A DNA stretch of 33,399 nucleotides from Bacteroidota bacterium. GTDB taxonomy: Bacteria; Bacteroidota; Bacteroidia; B-17B0; Aurantibacillaceae. How positions within the stretch are numbered: position 1 is the first letter of the stretch; each line of letters starts with the position of its first letter. Of this stretch, positions 1 to 7,916 are shown piece by piece. The stretch lies in NCBI GenBank assembly GCA_003153315.1, contig PLYA01000007.1, forward strand, positions 993 through 34,391. The letters are read 5' to 3'. The notes under the pieces were generated by a model. The model worked only from the letters and a program-made list of their open reading frames with translations. It made no database searches and was not told the origin of the DNA. The translations under genes were made by a program, and so were the position numbers.

Positions 1-26
1 GTGCTGATGGGGCAGTAGGGGGCAGG

Positions 27-66
27 GTACATTTTTTAGGACCAGGTAACATTGTATAGTTATCAA
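27..66. repeat. Partial copy of the 10.9-kb intergenic repeat
   Basis: This stretch resembles the intergenic repeat at 10894-10933. The core CAGGTAACATTGTATAG (43-59) matches CAGGTAGCATTTTACAG (10912-10928) at 14 of 17 positions, and both are preceded by a GGG(T)ACATTTT block. It may be the edge of a tandem array whose remainder lies left of the window. The internal spacing here is nearer 20 than 21 bp, so its membership of the 21-bp family is tentative. Confidence 0.4.
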
Positions 67-72
67 ACAAAG

Positions 73-98
73 AAGCCAATCATAATGATTGGCTTTTT
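73..98 (+). terminator. Rho-independent terminator for a gene left of the window
   Basis: A perfect 10-bp stem (AAGCCAATCA, 73-82, with TGATTGGCTT, 86-95) has a 3-nt loop and runs into a T tract (94-98) on the plus strand. It most likely ends a plus-strand gene lying outside the window. The A-rich left side gives only a weak T tract on the minus strand, so service to the SPFH gene ending at 149 is possible but less likely. Confidence 0.75.
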
Positions 99-112
99 AG
101 TTATTATCTAAG

Positions 113-142
113 TGAGATTGCCGCGCTCCGCTCGCAATGACG
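113..142. repeat. Half-copy of the dispersed GTCATTGCGAGCG element
   Basis: The reverse complement reads CGTCATTGCGAGCGGAGCG followed by CGGCAATCTC. It is the same motif as the left arm of the longer inverted-repeat element at 6518-6590. Sequences of this type are common dispersed intergenic elements in many bacterial genomes. Only one arm is present here, immediately downstream of the SPFH gene. Confidence 0.65.
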
Positions 143-148
143 AAAAAC

Positions 149-1279
149 CTATTGCATTGGTGGCGGTGGAGGAGGCATAGCACCAAACATGGCAGTCAAT
201 TCAGCTTCTGCACCTGCAGCAGCCCAACCTGCCATACCTTGTTTCCAAATAAGGCTTTGTTTGTTAAACTGTCCGCTTTGCATCATTGCCTGCAATTGAG
301 GTACTGTAAAAGGGCCTGTTTGTGCACCGTTAACCGCCACAAAATATTGTGATAAGGGAGGTGGGGGAGGGGGTGTATTCATACCCGTTTGTGGGTTGAA
401 CTGTTGGTTTTGGTTTTGCTGAAAAGCATTGGCCATTTGGTTGCCCATACCCATACCCATGCCCATGCCCATACCGGCACCCATCATACCACCAACACCT
501 TGTCCGTTTTTAGCGGCATCATCAATGGCATTAGCTGTTTGAAATTGTGTAAAAGCACCCATATTGCCAATAATGCCCATGCTACTGCGTTTATCCAGTG
601 CAGCTTCCACTTCGGGTGGTAAGGATACGTTTTCAATAAGGAATTTTGTAAGGTCAAGCCCCATTTCGTTAAACTCGGGCTTAATTTTATCGGTAATTAT
701 TTTAGAAACTTCATCGGTTTGTCCGGCTAAATCAAGTACCGGAATTTTACTTTCGGCAATGGCATCCATACCGCGAGATACGGCAAGGTTACGTAGTTGC
801 TCATTGATTTCATCAACGGTAAACTCGGCATTAGTACCTGCAATTTCTTTTAAGAATTTAGCGGCATCATTTACTTTAAACGCATAGGTACCAAAGGCAC
901 GTAAACGTACCGGACCAAACTCCGCATCGCGCAGCATAATAGGGTTTTTGGTTCCCCACTTTTGGTTGGTAAATTGTTTGGTATTTATAAAAAACACATC
1001 TGCCTTAAACGGAGAATCAAAACCATACTTCCAGCCCTTTAAGGTAGCAAGTATGGGCATGTTTTCTGTCTTTAAGGTGTACATACCCGGCAGGAATACA
1101 TCAGCAAGTGCACCTTCGTTTAAGAATACCGCCACCTGACTTTCGCGCACGGTAAGCTTGGCATTCATTTTAATTTCATTCTGGTAGCGTGGAAACTTCC
1201 ACATGATAGTATCGGTGGTGTTGTCGGTCCACTCAATAATATCAATAAATTCATTTTTGAGTTTGTCAAATAATCCCAT
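149..1279 (-). CDS. SPFH-domain protein with C-terminal GYF_2 domain
   Basis: The 376-residue protein has an SPFH/band-7-like region over about residues 25-235 (the 'virion core protein' family, with PEFNEMGLDLTKFLIENVSLPPEV near 201-224). A low-complexity Gly/Met run (about 262-280) and a Gln/Asn-rich stretch follow. A GYF_2 (DUF4339) domain occupies about 311-365 (YFVAVNGAQTGPF, then WKQGMAGW), flanked by two proline runs. There is no signal peptide or clear transmembrane segment, so it is probably cytoplasmic or membrane-associated. SPFH proteins scaffold membrane microdomains; GYF_2 domains are thought to bind proline-rich segments, and this protein carries its own Pro6 runs. The substrate is unknown. 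It lies 38 bp after the PD40 gene and is probably the last gene of the minus-strand operon starting at 5888. Confidence 0.85.
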   Translation of the reverse strand: MGLFDKLKNEFIDIIEWTDNTTDTIMWKFPRYQNEIKMNAKLTVRESQVAVFLNEGALADVFLPGMYTLKTENMPILATLKGWKYGFDSPFKADVFFINTKQFTNQKWGTKNPIMLRDAEFGPVRLRAFGTYAFKVNDAAKFLKEIAGTNAEFTVDEINEQLRNLAVSRGMDAIAESKIPVLDLAGQTDEVSKIITDKIKPEFNEMGLDLTKFLIENVSLPPEVEAALDKRSSMGIIGNMGAFTQFQTANAIDDAAKNGQGVGGMMGAGMGMGMGMGMGNQMANAFQQNQNQQFNPQTGMNTPPPPPPLSQYFVAVNGAQTGPFTVPQLQAMMQSGQFNKQSLIWKQGMAGWAAAGAEAELTAMFGAMPPPPPPMQ

Positions 1280-1317
1280 GGTGTGTTTTTTAAAAGTTAA
1301 TCAAAGATATAAAGAAA

Positions 1318-2892
1318 TTATTTCTGAATCTGTAATTTTAAATCAATCTCCATTTCAGATTGAAAAGAGGCTTTGTCGTACACCTCTATTTTTTTGCTCA
1401 ATAGCTTAAAGTTAAAAAGCTCTACAACCAATGTGTATTTGCCCGGAGGCAATATAACCACATACTTACCTGTTTTAGGGTTAGGAAGATAGGTACCAAG
1501 CAGGTCTCCGCTTTTATCATCCGTAACGGTGATTAATACATCCGGAAAGTTAATTTGAGTTCCATCTTCTGACAATACCTGTCCGTACATTAAACTAAGC
1601 TCAGGCTCCACATCTTTAAATGTTATGCGGTAGTTATCAAAATCACCAAGGCCCTCATTGCGTATAGCAGAGATATATCCATATCTGTTTGTTTTTGATA
1701 CACGGAAATTATAATCATCAAGCGGGGTATTTACAGGGTAACCAATGTTCTTAGTGTTTTCCCAGGCATTGGTTTCCTCGTTCTTAGTAGCCTTAAAAAT
1801 ATCATAACCGCCCATACTACTATGCCCTGTACTGCTAAAATAAAGTTCTTTTCCATCCGGAGAGATGTTAGGAAAGTCTTCGTTTTGAGCTGTATTGATT
1901 TCTTTGCCTAAATTCATAGGTATACCCCAAGCACCTGAAGGTGTTTTACGACAAACATAAATATCTGTTCCTCCCATTCCACCAACTCTGTCACTGGCAA
2001 AGTAAATAGCATCCCCTTCAGCACTAATTGATGCAGCTATTTCTTCGCTATTGGGTGCATTTATTTGCTTATCTAACATAATAGGTTTTGAGAATTTGCC
2101 ATCAGTACCTCGTTCTGAAATGTATATACTGCCATAACCTTTATTATCATTTAAGTATAGCAATAGTGTATTGCCATTTGCGCTTAATCCTATTACTTCA
2201 GATGTGGTTGTTCCTTTAGGTAATTCTAATTCAAGTTTTTTAGCAGGTTGGTATTTACCGTCCTTAACTTCTGAAATTAGGATAACCGTAGGGTATTCTC
2301 CGTTAGGTTTTTCTTCCACATCACCAATAGGGCGTTTAGAATTGTAAATGATAAAAGATTCATCTAAGGGAATAAAAGGGTAATAATCATTATACTCGCT
2401 ATTTATAGCTTTACCCAAATTTTCAAAACTTACATTAAGCGGATACTTTAAGCGCTCTTTAGCATTTAAACAATACTGAATTTGCAACTCAGCATCTTTC
2501 AAGTTTTCTTCTTTGCCTTTGCCTTCTTTAGTAAAACGATTAAAAGCCGTTATGGCATCATCAAAACGCAAAGCATATTGGTAGGCACGCCCTAAAAGAT
2601 AATCGGCGTTGGGCTCATGTTTGGTATTGTGTGTAAGCTTTTCTAAATAAGGAATAGCCTTGGTTTTATTACCATTATAATTAAGGTAACATACCGCTAA
2701 GTTGTAAGAGTATTTATCATTTTGAGGTTCCTTAGCGTGCAACGCAAGATAATCAGTCATGGCGTCTTCATAGTTACCCGTCATTAGTTTTTCTTCGGCA
2801 GCTTTTGGAGATACTTTTCCAACACTTCCCTCATCCGTTTGAGATGCTAATAAAAAGGGGAATAATAGGGTAATTAAAAGATATTTTTTCAT
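1318..2892 (-). CDS. Exported TPR / PD40 beta-propeller protein with carboxypeptidase-regulatory-like domain
   Basis: The 524-residue protein starts with a signal peptide (MKKYLLITLLFPFLLAS, cleavage near residue 17). TPR-like helices cover about 28-145. PD40-type propeller repeats cover about 170-425, with hallmark segments IYFASDRVGGMGGTDIYV (296-313) and LYFSSTGHSSMGGYDIF (350-366). A beta-sandwich resembling the carboxypeptidase-D regulatory domain covers about 435-510. It resembles PorE-type envelope proteins of Bacteroidota but lacks the C-terminal OmpA-like peptidoglycan-binding domain that the protein at 8931 retains. Location is probably periplasm or inner leaflet of the outer membrane. 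It starts 29 bp after ugd, so co-transcription is likely. The function is not known; a scaffold or sensor role is inference. Confidence 0.85.
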   Translation of the reverse strand: MKKYLLITLLFPFLLASQTDEGSVGKVSPKAAEEKLMTGNYEDAMTDYLALHAKEPQNDKYSYNLAVCYLNYNGNKTKAIPYLEKLTHNTKHEPNADYLLGRAYQYALRFDDAITAFNRFTKEGKGKEENLKDAELQIQYCLNAKERLKYPLNVSFENLGKAINSEYNDYYPFIPLDESFIIYNSKRPIGDVEEKPNGEYPTVILISEVKDGKYQPAKKLELELPKGTTTSEVIGLSANGNTLLLYLNDNKGYGSIYISERGTDGKFSKPIMLDKQINAPNSEEIAASISAEGDAIYFASDRVGGMGGTDIYVCRKTPSGAWGIPMNLGKEINTAQNEDFPNISPDGKELYFSSTGHSSMGGYDIFKATKNEETNAWENTKNIGYPVNTPLDDYNFRVSKTNRYGYISAIRNEGLGDFDNYRITFKDVEPELSLMYGQVLSEDGTQINFPDVLITVTDDKSGDLLGTYLPNPKTGKYVVILPPGKYTLVVELFNFKLLSKKIEVYDKASFQSEMEIDLKLQIQK

Positions 2893-2921
2893 ACTATAAT
2901 TTGATTCAAAACGGAATGTAT

Positions 2922-4232
2922 TTATTTAATTATTTCTCTACCTATACTGCAATAATAATAGCGCAGACCTTTCATTTGTTCTAAACTGTATAAGTTTCTT
3001 CCATCAAAAATTACTTTATTTTTAAGTAATCCCGATACTTTATCAAAATCAGGAGTTCTAAACAAGCTCCATTCAGTAGCAATAATTAAAGCGTCTGCAT
3101 TTTGCAGCGCCTCATATTGGTCTGCTGCAAAATTTATTTTAGTACCCAATAGCTTTTTTACATTCTCCATGGCTTCAGGGTCGTAAGCTGTAACGGTTGC
3201 TCCGGCTTTTAGTAATTCATCAATAACATATAAAGCAGGCGCCTCTCTGATATCATCTGTATCAGGTTTAAAAGCCAAGCCCCAAATTGCAAAGTGTTTT
3301 CCTTTTAAATTATCTTTAAAATAGCTTTTAATTTTAGGAATGATTATAGTCTTTTGTTTTTCGTTTACTTTCATTACTGATGTAAGCATACTGAAATCAT
3401 AACTAACTTCTGCGGCAGATTTAGCTAAAGCCTGCACATCTTTCGGAAAACAACTTCCTCCATACCCAATTCCAGGAAATAAGAAACGTTTACCAATCCT
3501 GTCATCACTGCCAATACCCATACGAACCATATCTACATCAGCTCCCAACTTCTCACACAAGTTGGCAATCTCATTCATAAAGGTAATTTTAGTGGCTAAG
3601 AAGGCATTAGCTGCATACTTGGTAAGCTCTGCAGATTTCTCATTCATAAAAATAATAGGATTACCCTGACGAACATACGGCTTATAAAGCTCCTCCATAG
3701 TCTTACGAGCCTTTTCAGAACTTGCGCCAATAACTACTCTATCCGGTTTCAGGAAATCATCTACAGCAAACCCTTCTCTTAAAAACTCAGGGTTTGATAC
3801 TACATCAAACTCTACTTTTGCATTTTTAGCAACTGCTACACGTACTTTATCAGCTGTACCAACAGGCACGGTACTTTTATCTACTATTACTTTATAGTCT
3901 TTTATTATTTTACCTAAATCATTGGCTACACCAAGTATGTAACTTAAATCGGCACTACCGTCTTCACCCGGAGGGGTTGGTAAAGCAAGAAATATAATAC
4001 TTACTTTTTCAATAGCTTGTGCTAGATTAGTGGTAAAGCTTAGCCTGCCTGCCTTAATGTTACGGTGAAACAAAACATCTAAGTGTGGCTCATAAATAGG
4101 CACCACACCGTCTTTCATTTTTTGTACTTTCTCTTCGTTTATGTCAACGCAAATAACATTGTTACCTGTTTCTGCTAAACAAGTGCCTGTAACCAAACCT
4201 ACATATCCTGTACCAACAACAGCTATATTCAT
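2922..4232 (-). CDS. ugd: UDP-glucose/GDP-mannose-type nucleotide-sugar 6-dehydrogenase
   Basis: The 436-residue protein has the normal length for this family, which oxidises the C6 hydroxyl of a nucleotide sugar to a carboxylate with 2 NAD+, giving UDP-glucuronate or a relative. Visible features are the N-terminal dinucleotide-binding motif GTGYVGL (7-13), STVPVGT (120-126), NPEFLREG (147-154), the Lys205/Asn209 pair in ELTKYAANA, and the catalytic cysteine Cys261 in GYGGSCFPKD. The C-terminal UDP-binding domain contains WGLAFKPDTDDIREAP. The neighbouring DegT aminotransferase makes a uronic-acid amino-sugar route (WbpA/WbpE-like) plausible, but UDP-Glc versus UDP-GlcNAc specificity cannot be read from sequence alone. 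It starts 6 bp after the TPR gene, within the same operon. Confidence 0.95.
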   Translation of the reverse strand: MNIAVVGTGYVGLVTGTCLAETGNNVICVDINEEKVQKMKDGVVPIYEPHLDVLFHRNIKAGRLSFTTNLAQAIEKVSIIFLALPTPPGEDGSADLSYILGVANDLGKIIKDYKVIVDKSTVPVGTADKVRVAVAKNAKVEFDVVSNPEFLREGFAVDDFLKPDRVVIGASSEKARKTMEELYKPYVRQGNPIIFMNEKSAELTKYAANAFLATKITFMNEIANLCEKLGADVDMVRMGIGSDDRIGKRFLFPGIGYGGSCFPKDVQALAKSAAEVSYDFSMLTSVMKVNEKQKTIIIPKIKSYFKDNLKGKHFAIWGLAFKPDTDDIREAPALYVIDELLKAGATVTAYDPEAMENVKKLLGTKINFAADQYEALQNADALIIATEWSLFRTPDFDKVSGLLKNKVIFDGRNLYSLEQMKGLRYYYCSIGREIIK

Positions 4233-4238
4233 ACTATC

Positions 4239-4739
4239 TTATAAATTATCTATTTCTTGTTTTGATTTGCAACGGGTAATACTGCTTTTGTAAAGATCCA
4301 CATTCTTCATGTCTAACGAATTCTTTACCGCATTTTTATAGGAAGCAATTGCCTGATCGTACTTACCCATAAGTTCATACATAATGCCAAACTCATTATG
4401 AATGGTAGCCATGTTTATTTCAGGTACTTTAAGAGCATCGTTTAATAATTTCTCTAATTCATCCCAACGTTTTTGGGTAGATAAAACAGCCGAATAATTA
4501 TAGTAAATCGGACTATAATGCGGTGTAAACGTAAGTGCCTGACGGTAATGCAACTCTGCATTTTCATAATCTCTCAGCTTGGTTTCATATATCCAGCCTA
4601 AGTGGTTGTGTGCTCTGCCAAAGCTCGGGTCTTCGGCTATAATGGCTTCTAATAAGCGTTGCCCTTCACCAATTTGTCCTTTGCCAATTAAAGCATCAGC
4701 CTCAAGGAACATGTCGTTTAGTTTAATGTCGTCAATCAT
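4239..4739 (-). CDS. Small tetratricopeptide-repeat protein
   Basis: The 166-residue protein consists almost entirely of TPR helices: about four units between residues 10 and 150, including GRAHNHLGWIYETKLRDYENAELHYRQAL (written here only to indicate the 38-66 region) and a unit around YDQAIASYKNAVKNS. There is no signal peptide, so it is probably cytosolic. It is inserted between the sugar aminotransferase (6 bp upstream) and ugd (6 bp downstream), so it is co-translated with two nucleotide-sugar enzymes. TPRs mediate protein-protein contacts; a role holding these enzymes together is inference only. Confidence 0.85.
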   Translation of the reverse strand: MIDDIKLNDMFLEADALIGKGQIGEGQRLLEAIIAEDPSFGRAHNHLGWIYETKLRDYENAELHYRQALTFTPHYSPIYYNYSAVLSTQKRWDELEKLLNDALKVPEINMATIHNEFGIMYELMGKYDQAIASYKNAVKNSLDMKNVDLYKSSITRCKSKQEIDNL

Positions 4740-4745
4740 GGTATA

Positions 4746-5888
4746 TTATTTTAGTAGTTCCAATAAAGATGAAGAAATATAGTTCAACGTTTCTTCATCC
4801 AGTTCTGTATGCATGGGTAATGATAATACACAAGTATTCAAATGCTCGGTTATCGGGAAATTTTCAGGCTTGTTCTTATTACTTTGATAAGCCTTTTGTC
4901 GGTGTACCGGAATAGGATAATAAATCATACTCGGAATATCCTTAGCAGCCAGTTGCTCTTTTATTTTGTTTCTGTCGGAATCAACCAATTGTATGGTATA
5001 CTGATGAAACACATGCGTAGAGTTTTTAGCACGCACCGGTATTTTAATTTTAGGATTGTTTGCAAAAGTCTTGTCATAATAGGCAGCTGCTTTGTTTCGT
5101 GCAGCAGCGTATTCATCCAAATGGGTTAGTTTTATTTTTAAAACCGCTGCCTGAATAGAATCTAACCTTGAGTTAACACCCACCACATCATGTACGTATT
5201 GTACACTCTGCCCGTGGTGCGCAATCATCTTTAACTTTTCTGCCAATTGCGTATCATTGGTATACATAGCGCCGCCATCTCCATAACAACCCAAGTTCTT
5301 ACTCGGGAAGAAAGATGTGCAACCCACCGTGCCCATAGTACCCGCCTTGTGCTTAGCGCCGTTACTAAAGGTATAATCTGCACCAATAGCTTGTGCGACA
5401 TCTTCTATCACAAATAGGTTATGCTTTTTTGCCAGAGCCAAAATAGGTTCCATATCTGCACACTGTCCGTATAAATGCACGGGTACAATAGCTTTTGTTT
5501 TAGGGGTAATGGCCTTTTCAATAGCTTTCACATCTATGCAAAACGTATCGGCATGTACTTCTACCAAAACGGGTGTAAGCCCCAATAAACCTATCACTTC
5601 GGCAGTGGCGATGTAGGTATGACTGGCTGTAATAACTTCATCACCCGCTTTTAAACCCAATGCCATCATGGCTATTTGCAGGGCATCGGTACCATTGGCA
5701 CAAGGTATCACATGTTTTACATGCAGGTATTGCTCCAAATCTGCTTGAAACTCCTTTACAGCCGGACCATTAATAAAAGCTGTGCTGTTAATCACATCCT
5801 GTATAGCTGCATCTACCTCTGTTTTAATCTTTAGGTACTGACCTTTAAGGTCTACCATCTGTATCTTCTTGGCTATTGCTGTACTCAT
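4746..5888 (-). CDS. DegT/DnrJ/EryC1/StrS-family nucleotide-sugar aminotransferase
   Basis: The 380-residue protein is a PLP-dependent sugar aminotransferase of fold type I. The Schiff-base lysine is Lys197 in SFFPSKNLGCYGDGGA and the cofactor-ring aspartate is Asp163 in IEDVAQAIGA. The N-terminal block MVDLKGQY and CANGTDAL are typical of the WbpE/Per-like branch that transaminates keto-sugar nucleotides, often 3-keto-UDP-GlcNAcA. No matching 3-dehydrogenase or N-acetyltransferase is seen in the window, so the exact sugar is open. It is the first gene of the 5888-to-149 operon, with a -7 element only about 12 bp upstream of the ATG. Confidence 0.93.
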   Translation of the reverse strand: MSTAIAKKIQMVDLKGQYLKIKTEVDAAIQDVINSTAFINGPAVKEFQADLEQYLHVKHVIPCANGTDALQIAMMALGLKAGDEVITASHTYIATAEVIGLLGLTPVLVEVHADTFCIDVKAIEKAITPKTKAIVPVHLYGQCADMEPILALAKKHNLFVIEDVAQAIGADYTFSNGAKHKAGTMGTVGCTSFFPSKNLGCYGDGGAMYTNDTQLAEKLKMIAHHGQSVQYVHDVVGVNSRLDSIQAAVLKIKLTHLDEYAAARNKAAAYYDKTFANNPKIKIPVRAKNSTHVFHQYTIQLVDSDRNKIKEQLAAKDIPSMIYYPIPVHRQKAYQSNKNKPENFPITEHLNTCVLSLPMHTELDEETLNYISSSLLELLK

Positions 5889-5899
5889 ATTTCGGGTAG

Positions 5900-5907
5900 C
5901 AAATATA
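5900..5907 (-). promoter_or_regulatory. Bacteroidota -7 element TATATTTG for the ugd operon
   Basis: On the minus strand TATATTTG fits the TAnnTTTG consensus and lies 12 bp upstream of the aminotransferase ATG, implying a very short leader. I see no TTG at the ideal -33 spacing. Confidence 0.5.
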
Positions 5908-6109
5908 GCTATTTGATGTAGAAAAACTATTCCAAACTTTTTATCAATATTAAGGCTCTTTTACTAAATAAAGCTTTGTTTTTTTAGAGAATTAGCCTTT
6001 TCTATTTGTGTTTTGACTTTTCTGCACCCTTATATTTATGAAATATGGGTAATCTGTAGCTAATGAAAATCAATTAATCCTGTTTTTTACGTATTTTATG
6101 TGTTAAATA

Positions 6110-6139
6110 TTGTTTTTTAACGGATAATTAATACATTTG
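6110..6139 (+). promoter_or_regulatory. Promoter TTG-N19-TACATTTG for the PUR-domain gene
   Basis: TTG at 6110-6112 and TACATTTG at 6132-6139 are 19 bp apart, matching the Bacteroidota primary-sigma consensus. The start codon is at 6166, giving a leader of roughly 20 nt with no Shine-Dalgarno. The rest of the 5889-6165 divergent gap is A+T-rich and shows no gene. Confidence 0.7.
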
Positions 6140-6165
6140 TTTGTCCTAACTAAAAGACAAACTTT

Positions 6166-6495
6166 ATGGCGACTGACGAAAACAGAAAATACAACGAAGA
6201 AGCTTTGTTCTCTAAATCTGTGAGAGCGGGTAAACGTACTTATTTTTTTGATGTGCGTTCAACTCGTGCAGGCGACTATTATCTGACCATAACCGAAAGC
6301 AAAAAGTTTTTTTTGGATGATGGTACATTTAAGTTTGATAAACATAAAGTGTTTTTATATAAAGAAGACTTTGAAAAGTTTACCGAAAATTTTAATGAAG
6401 CTCTTGATTATATAAAAAAGAATGCACCTGTTGTAGAAGCTTCTGCCGATGGGGAAACCAGCAGTAGTGTTAGCTTTGATGATTTAGGGAAATAA
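6166..6495 (+). CDS. PUR-alpha-like (DUF3276) nucleic-acid-binding protein
   Basis: The 109-residue protein matches the bacterial PUR-alpha/DUF3276 family in length and pattern: basic strand KSVRAGKRTYFFDVRSTRAG (16-35), YYLTITESKK (38-47), then FDKHKVFLYKEDFEKF and a helix, ending in an acidic/Ser tail. Known bacterial PUR proteins form dimers that bind single-stranded, purine-rich DNA or RNA. The cellular role in Bacteroidota is not settled. It is monocistronic with its own strong consensus promoter and is followed by a dispersed inverted repeat. Confidence 0.88.
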   Translation: MATDENRKYNEEALFSKSVRAGKRTYFFDVRSTRAGDYYLTITESKKFFLDDGTFKFDKHKVFLYKEDFEKFTENFNEALDYIKKNAPVVEASADGETSSSVSFDDLGK

Positions 6496-6517
6496 AACTA
6501 TTTTTATTATTAGTGTT

Positions 6518-6590
6518 GTCATTGCGAGCGAAGCGTGGCAATCTCTAATTGAAGAATAGCGATTGCTTCGTCATACTTCCTCGCAAGGAC
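6518..6590. repeat. Dispersed inverted-repeat element (GTCATTGCGAGCG type)
   Basis: The left arm starts GTCATTGCGAGCGAAGCG (from 6518). The right arm, read on the minus strand from 6590, starts GTCCTTGCGAGGAAGTATG. The two ~28-30-bp arms form an imperfect hairpin with a loop around TAATTGAAGAATAG. It lies between the convergent PUR gene and TlpA-like gene, where such palindromic elements can double as terminators. A half-copy is at 113-142. Confidence 0.75.
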
Positions 6591-6601
6591 AAAAAGAAAG
6601 A

Positions 6602-7759
6602 TTATTTACCCACTAGGGTTTCGGCAATTTTAGCTTCTAATTCTGCACCACGCAAATCTTTAGCCACTATATTTCCTTCTTTATCAAGCAATAAAGTAAA
6701 AGGTATAGAACTTACTCCATAAAGCTTTGCTGCAGCGTTTTCCCAACCTTTTAGATCACTAACGTGGTTCCATGTTAAACCATCCGCTTCAATAGCTTTC
6801 AGCCATTTATTTTTATTATCATCTAAAGAAACACTAAGTATTTCAAAACCTTTAGCATGATATTTTTTATACATGGCAACTACATTAGGATTTTCTTTTC
6901 TACAAGGTCCGCACCAGCTTGCCCAAAAATCTACCAGTACTACCTTCCCTTTAAAAGAGGAAAGAGCTAACATTTTTCCGTCAGGAGTAGGCAAAGAAAA
7001 ATCAGGAGCCACAGCGCCTTTAGCTACCTTACCGGCTTTCTGAGCTTGCATTTCGTAAGCTATAATATCTTTTTTAAGGTTAAACAGGTATTTGCTGGTA
7101 GGATATTTAGCCGTAAGGGCTATATCAACCTCTTTGTATAAACTCAAGTATTTATCGGGATTTAGTTGCTGAATGCCAGCTAACACTGCCAAAGATGATT
7201 TGCATTTGGCAACCAAACCTGCAAAGCGCTCTTGATATACATCAATCATATTGTTATAAACTTTACCAAAAACTACGTTAAGTGAATCCATACGAACAGA
7301 ATCCATCTTCATAGTTCCTACTCTTGCCTGAAATGCCTGTTGCATAGAATCGGTACGTTGTTGAATTTCCTTACCCAGTTTGTTAAATTCCAGGAACATC
7401 TCCGTATCCTCAGAGCCTGTTGTTTTATATGTGTTGCCAAGGTTTTTATAATCACCAGTTAGGGTTATTTTTTGGGTAGAATCTAAAACCAGCATGGCAA
7501 AGTTTTGCTCGGTAACCTTTACACGATAAAAACCTGCCGAAGGAGAAGCATGAGTAAAAGTAAAGTTTCCTTTGTCATCTATAGTAGCTGAATCTAAAAC
7601 AATTTTTGCGCCCGGAGCCAGTTCTTCAAAGTAAACAACATCTCCCTTAGCAGCATTGGTAAACGTACCCGATAATTGAAAAGAAGAATTTCCTTTTTCT
7701 TTGCCACCGCAGGCTGCCAGCAAAACAGTAACAGCAAGTATATAAATTGATTTGTTCAT
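6602..7759 (-). CDS. Lipoprotein thiol-disulfide oxidoreductase, DUF4369 + TlpA/AhpC-TSA domain
   Basis: The 385-residue protein has a lipoprotein signal (VTVLLAAC, Cys17). An N-terminal DUF4369 domain covers about 27-110. A helical linker covers about 115-240. A thioredoxin-like TlpA/AhpC-TSA domain covers about 247-383, with the redox motif WCGPC (282-286) and the cis-proline in SSIPFT (Pro353). This arrangement is typical of Bacteroidota periplasmic TlpA/ResA-like reductases. Location is periplasmic and lipid-anchored. Substrate is unknown: cytochrome maturation or general thiol reduction are both possible. It has its own -7 element at 7780-7787. Confidence 0.93.
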   Translation of the reverse strand: MNKSIYILAVTVLLAACGGKEKGNSSFQLSGTFTNAAKGDVVYFEELAPGAKIVLDSATIDDKGNFTFTHASPSAGFYRVKVTEQNFAMLVLDSTQKITLTGDYKNLGNTYKTTGSEDTEMFLEFNKLGKEIQQRTDSMQQAFQARVGTMKMDSVRMDSLNVVFGKVYNNMIDVYQERFAGLVAKCKSSLAVLAGIQQLNPDKYLSLYKEVDIALTAKYPTSKYLFNLKKDIIAYEMQAQKAGKVAKGAVAPDFSLPTPDGKMLALSSFKGKVVLVDFWASWCGPCRKENPNVVAMYKKYHAKGFEILSVSLDDNKNKWLKAIEADGLTWNHVSDLKGWENAAAKLYGVSSIPFTLLLDKEGNIVAKDLRGAELEAKIAETLVGK

Positions 7760-7779
7760 TTAGTTTGATTTAAGCGCCG

Positions 7780-7787
7780 CAAAAGTA
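7780..7787 (-). promoter_or_regulatory. -7 element TACTTTTG for the TlpA-like gene
   Basis: Minus-strand TACTTTTG matches TAnnTTTG and lies 20 bp upstream of the ATG. A second match, TAAATTTG, lies a few bases further upstream. No well-spaced TTG is visible. Confidence 0.5.
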
Positions 7788-7916
7788 CAAATTTATAGTT
7801 TGCCAGTTGTTTGCCTTTATAACGGTACTATAGTGTTCGCCTAAAAAGGCTCGGGTGTAAAAGAACAATATGCATTTAACTATACCGTAATAAAAAAATG
7901 CCTAAATTAGCGTCAA

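Noticed and set aside
389..622. Plus-strand frame with a His/Thr-rich stretch
   Set aside because: It is the antisense shadow of the Gly/Met repeat in the SPFH gene.
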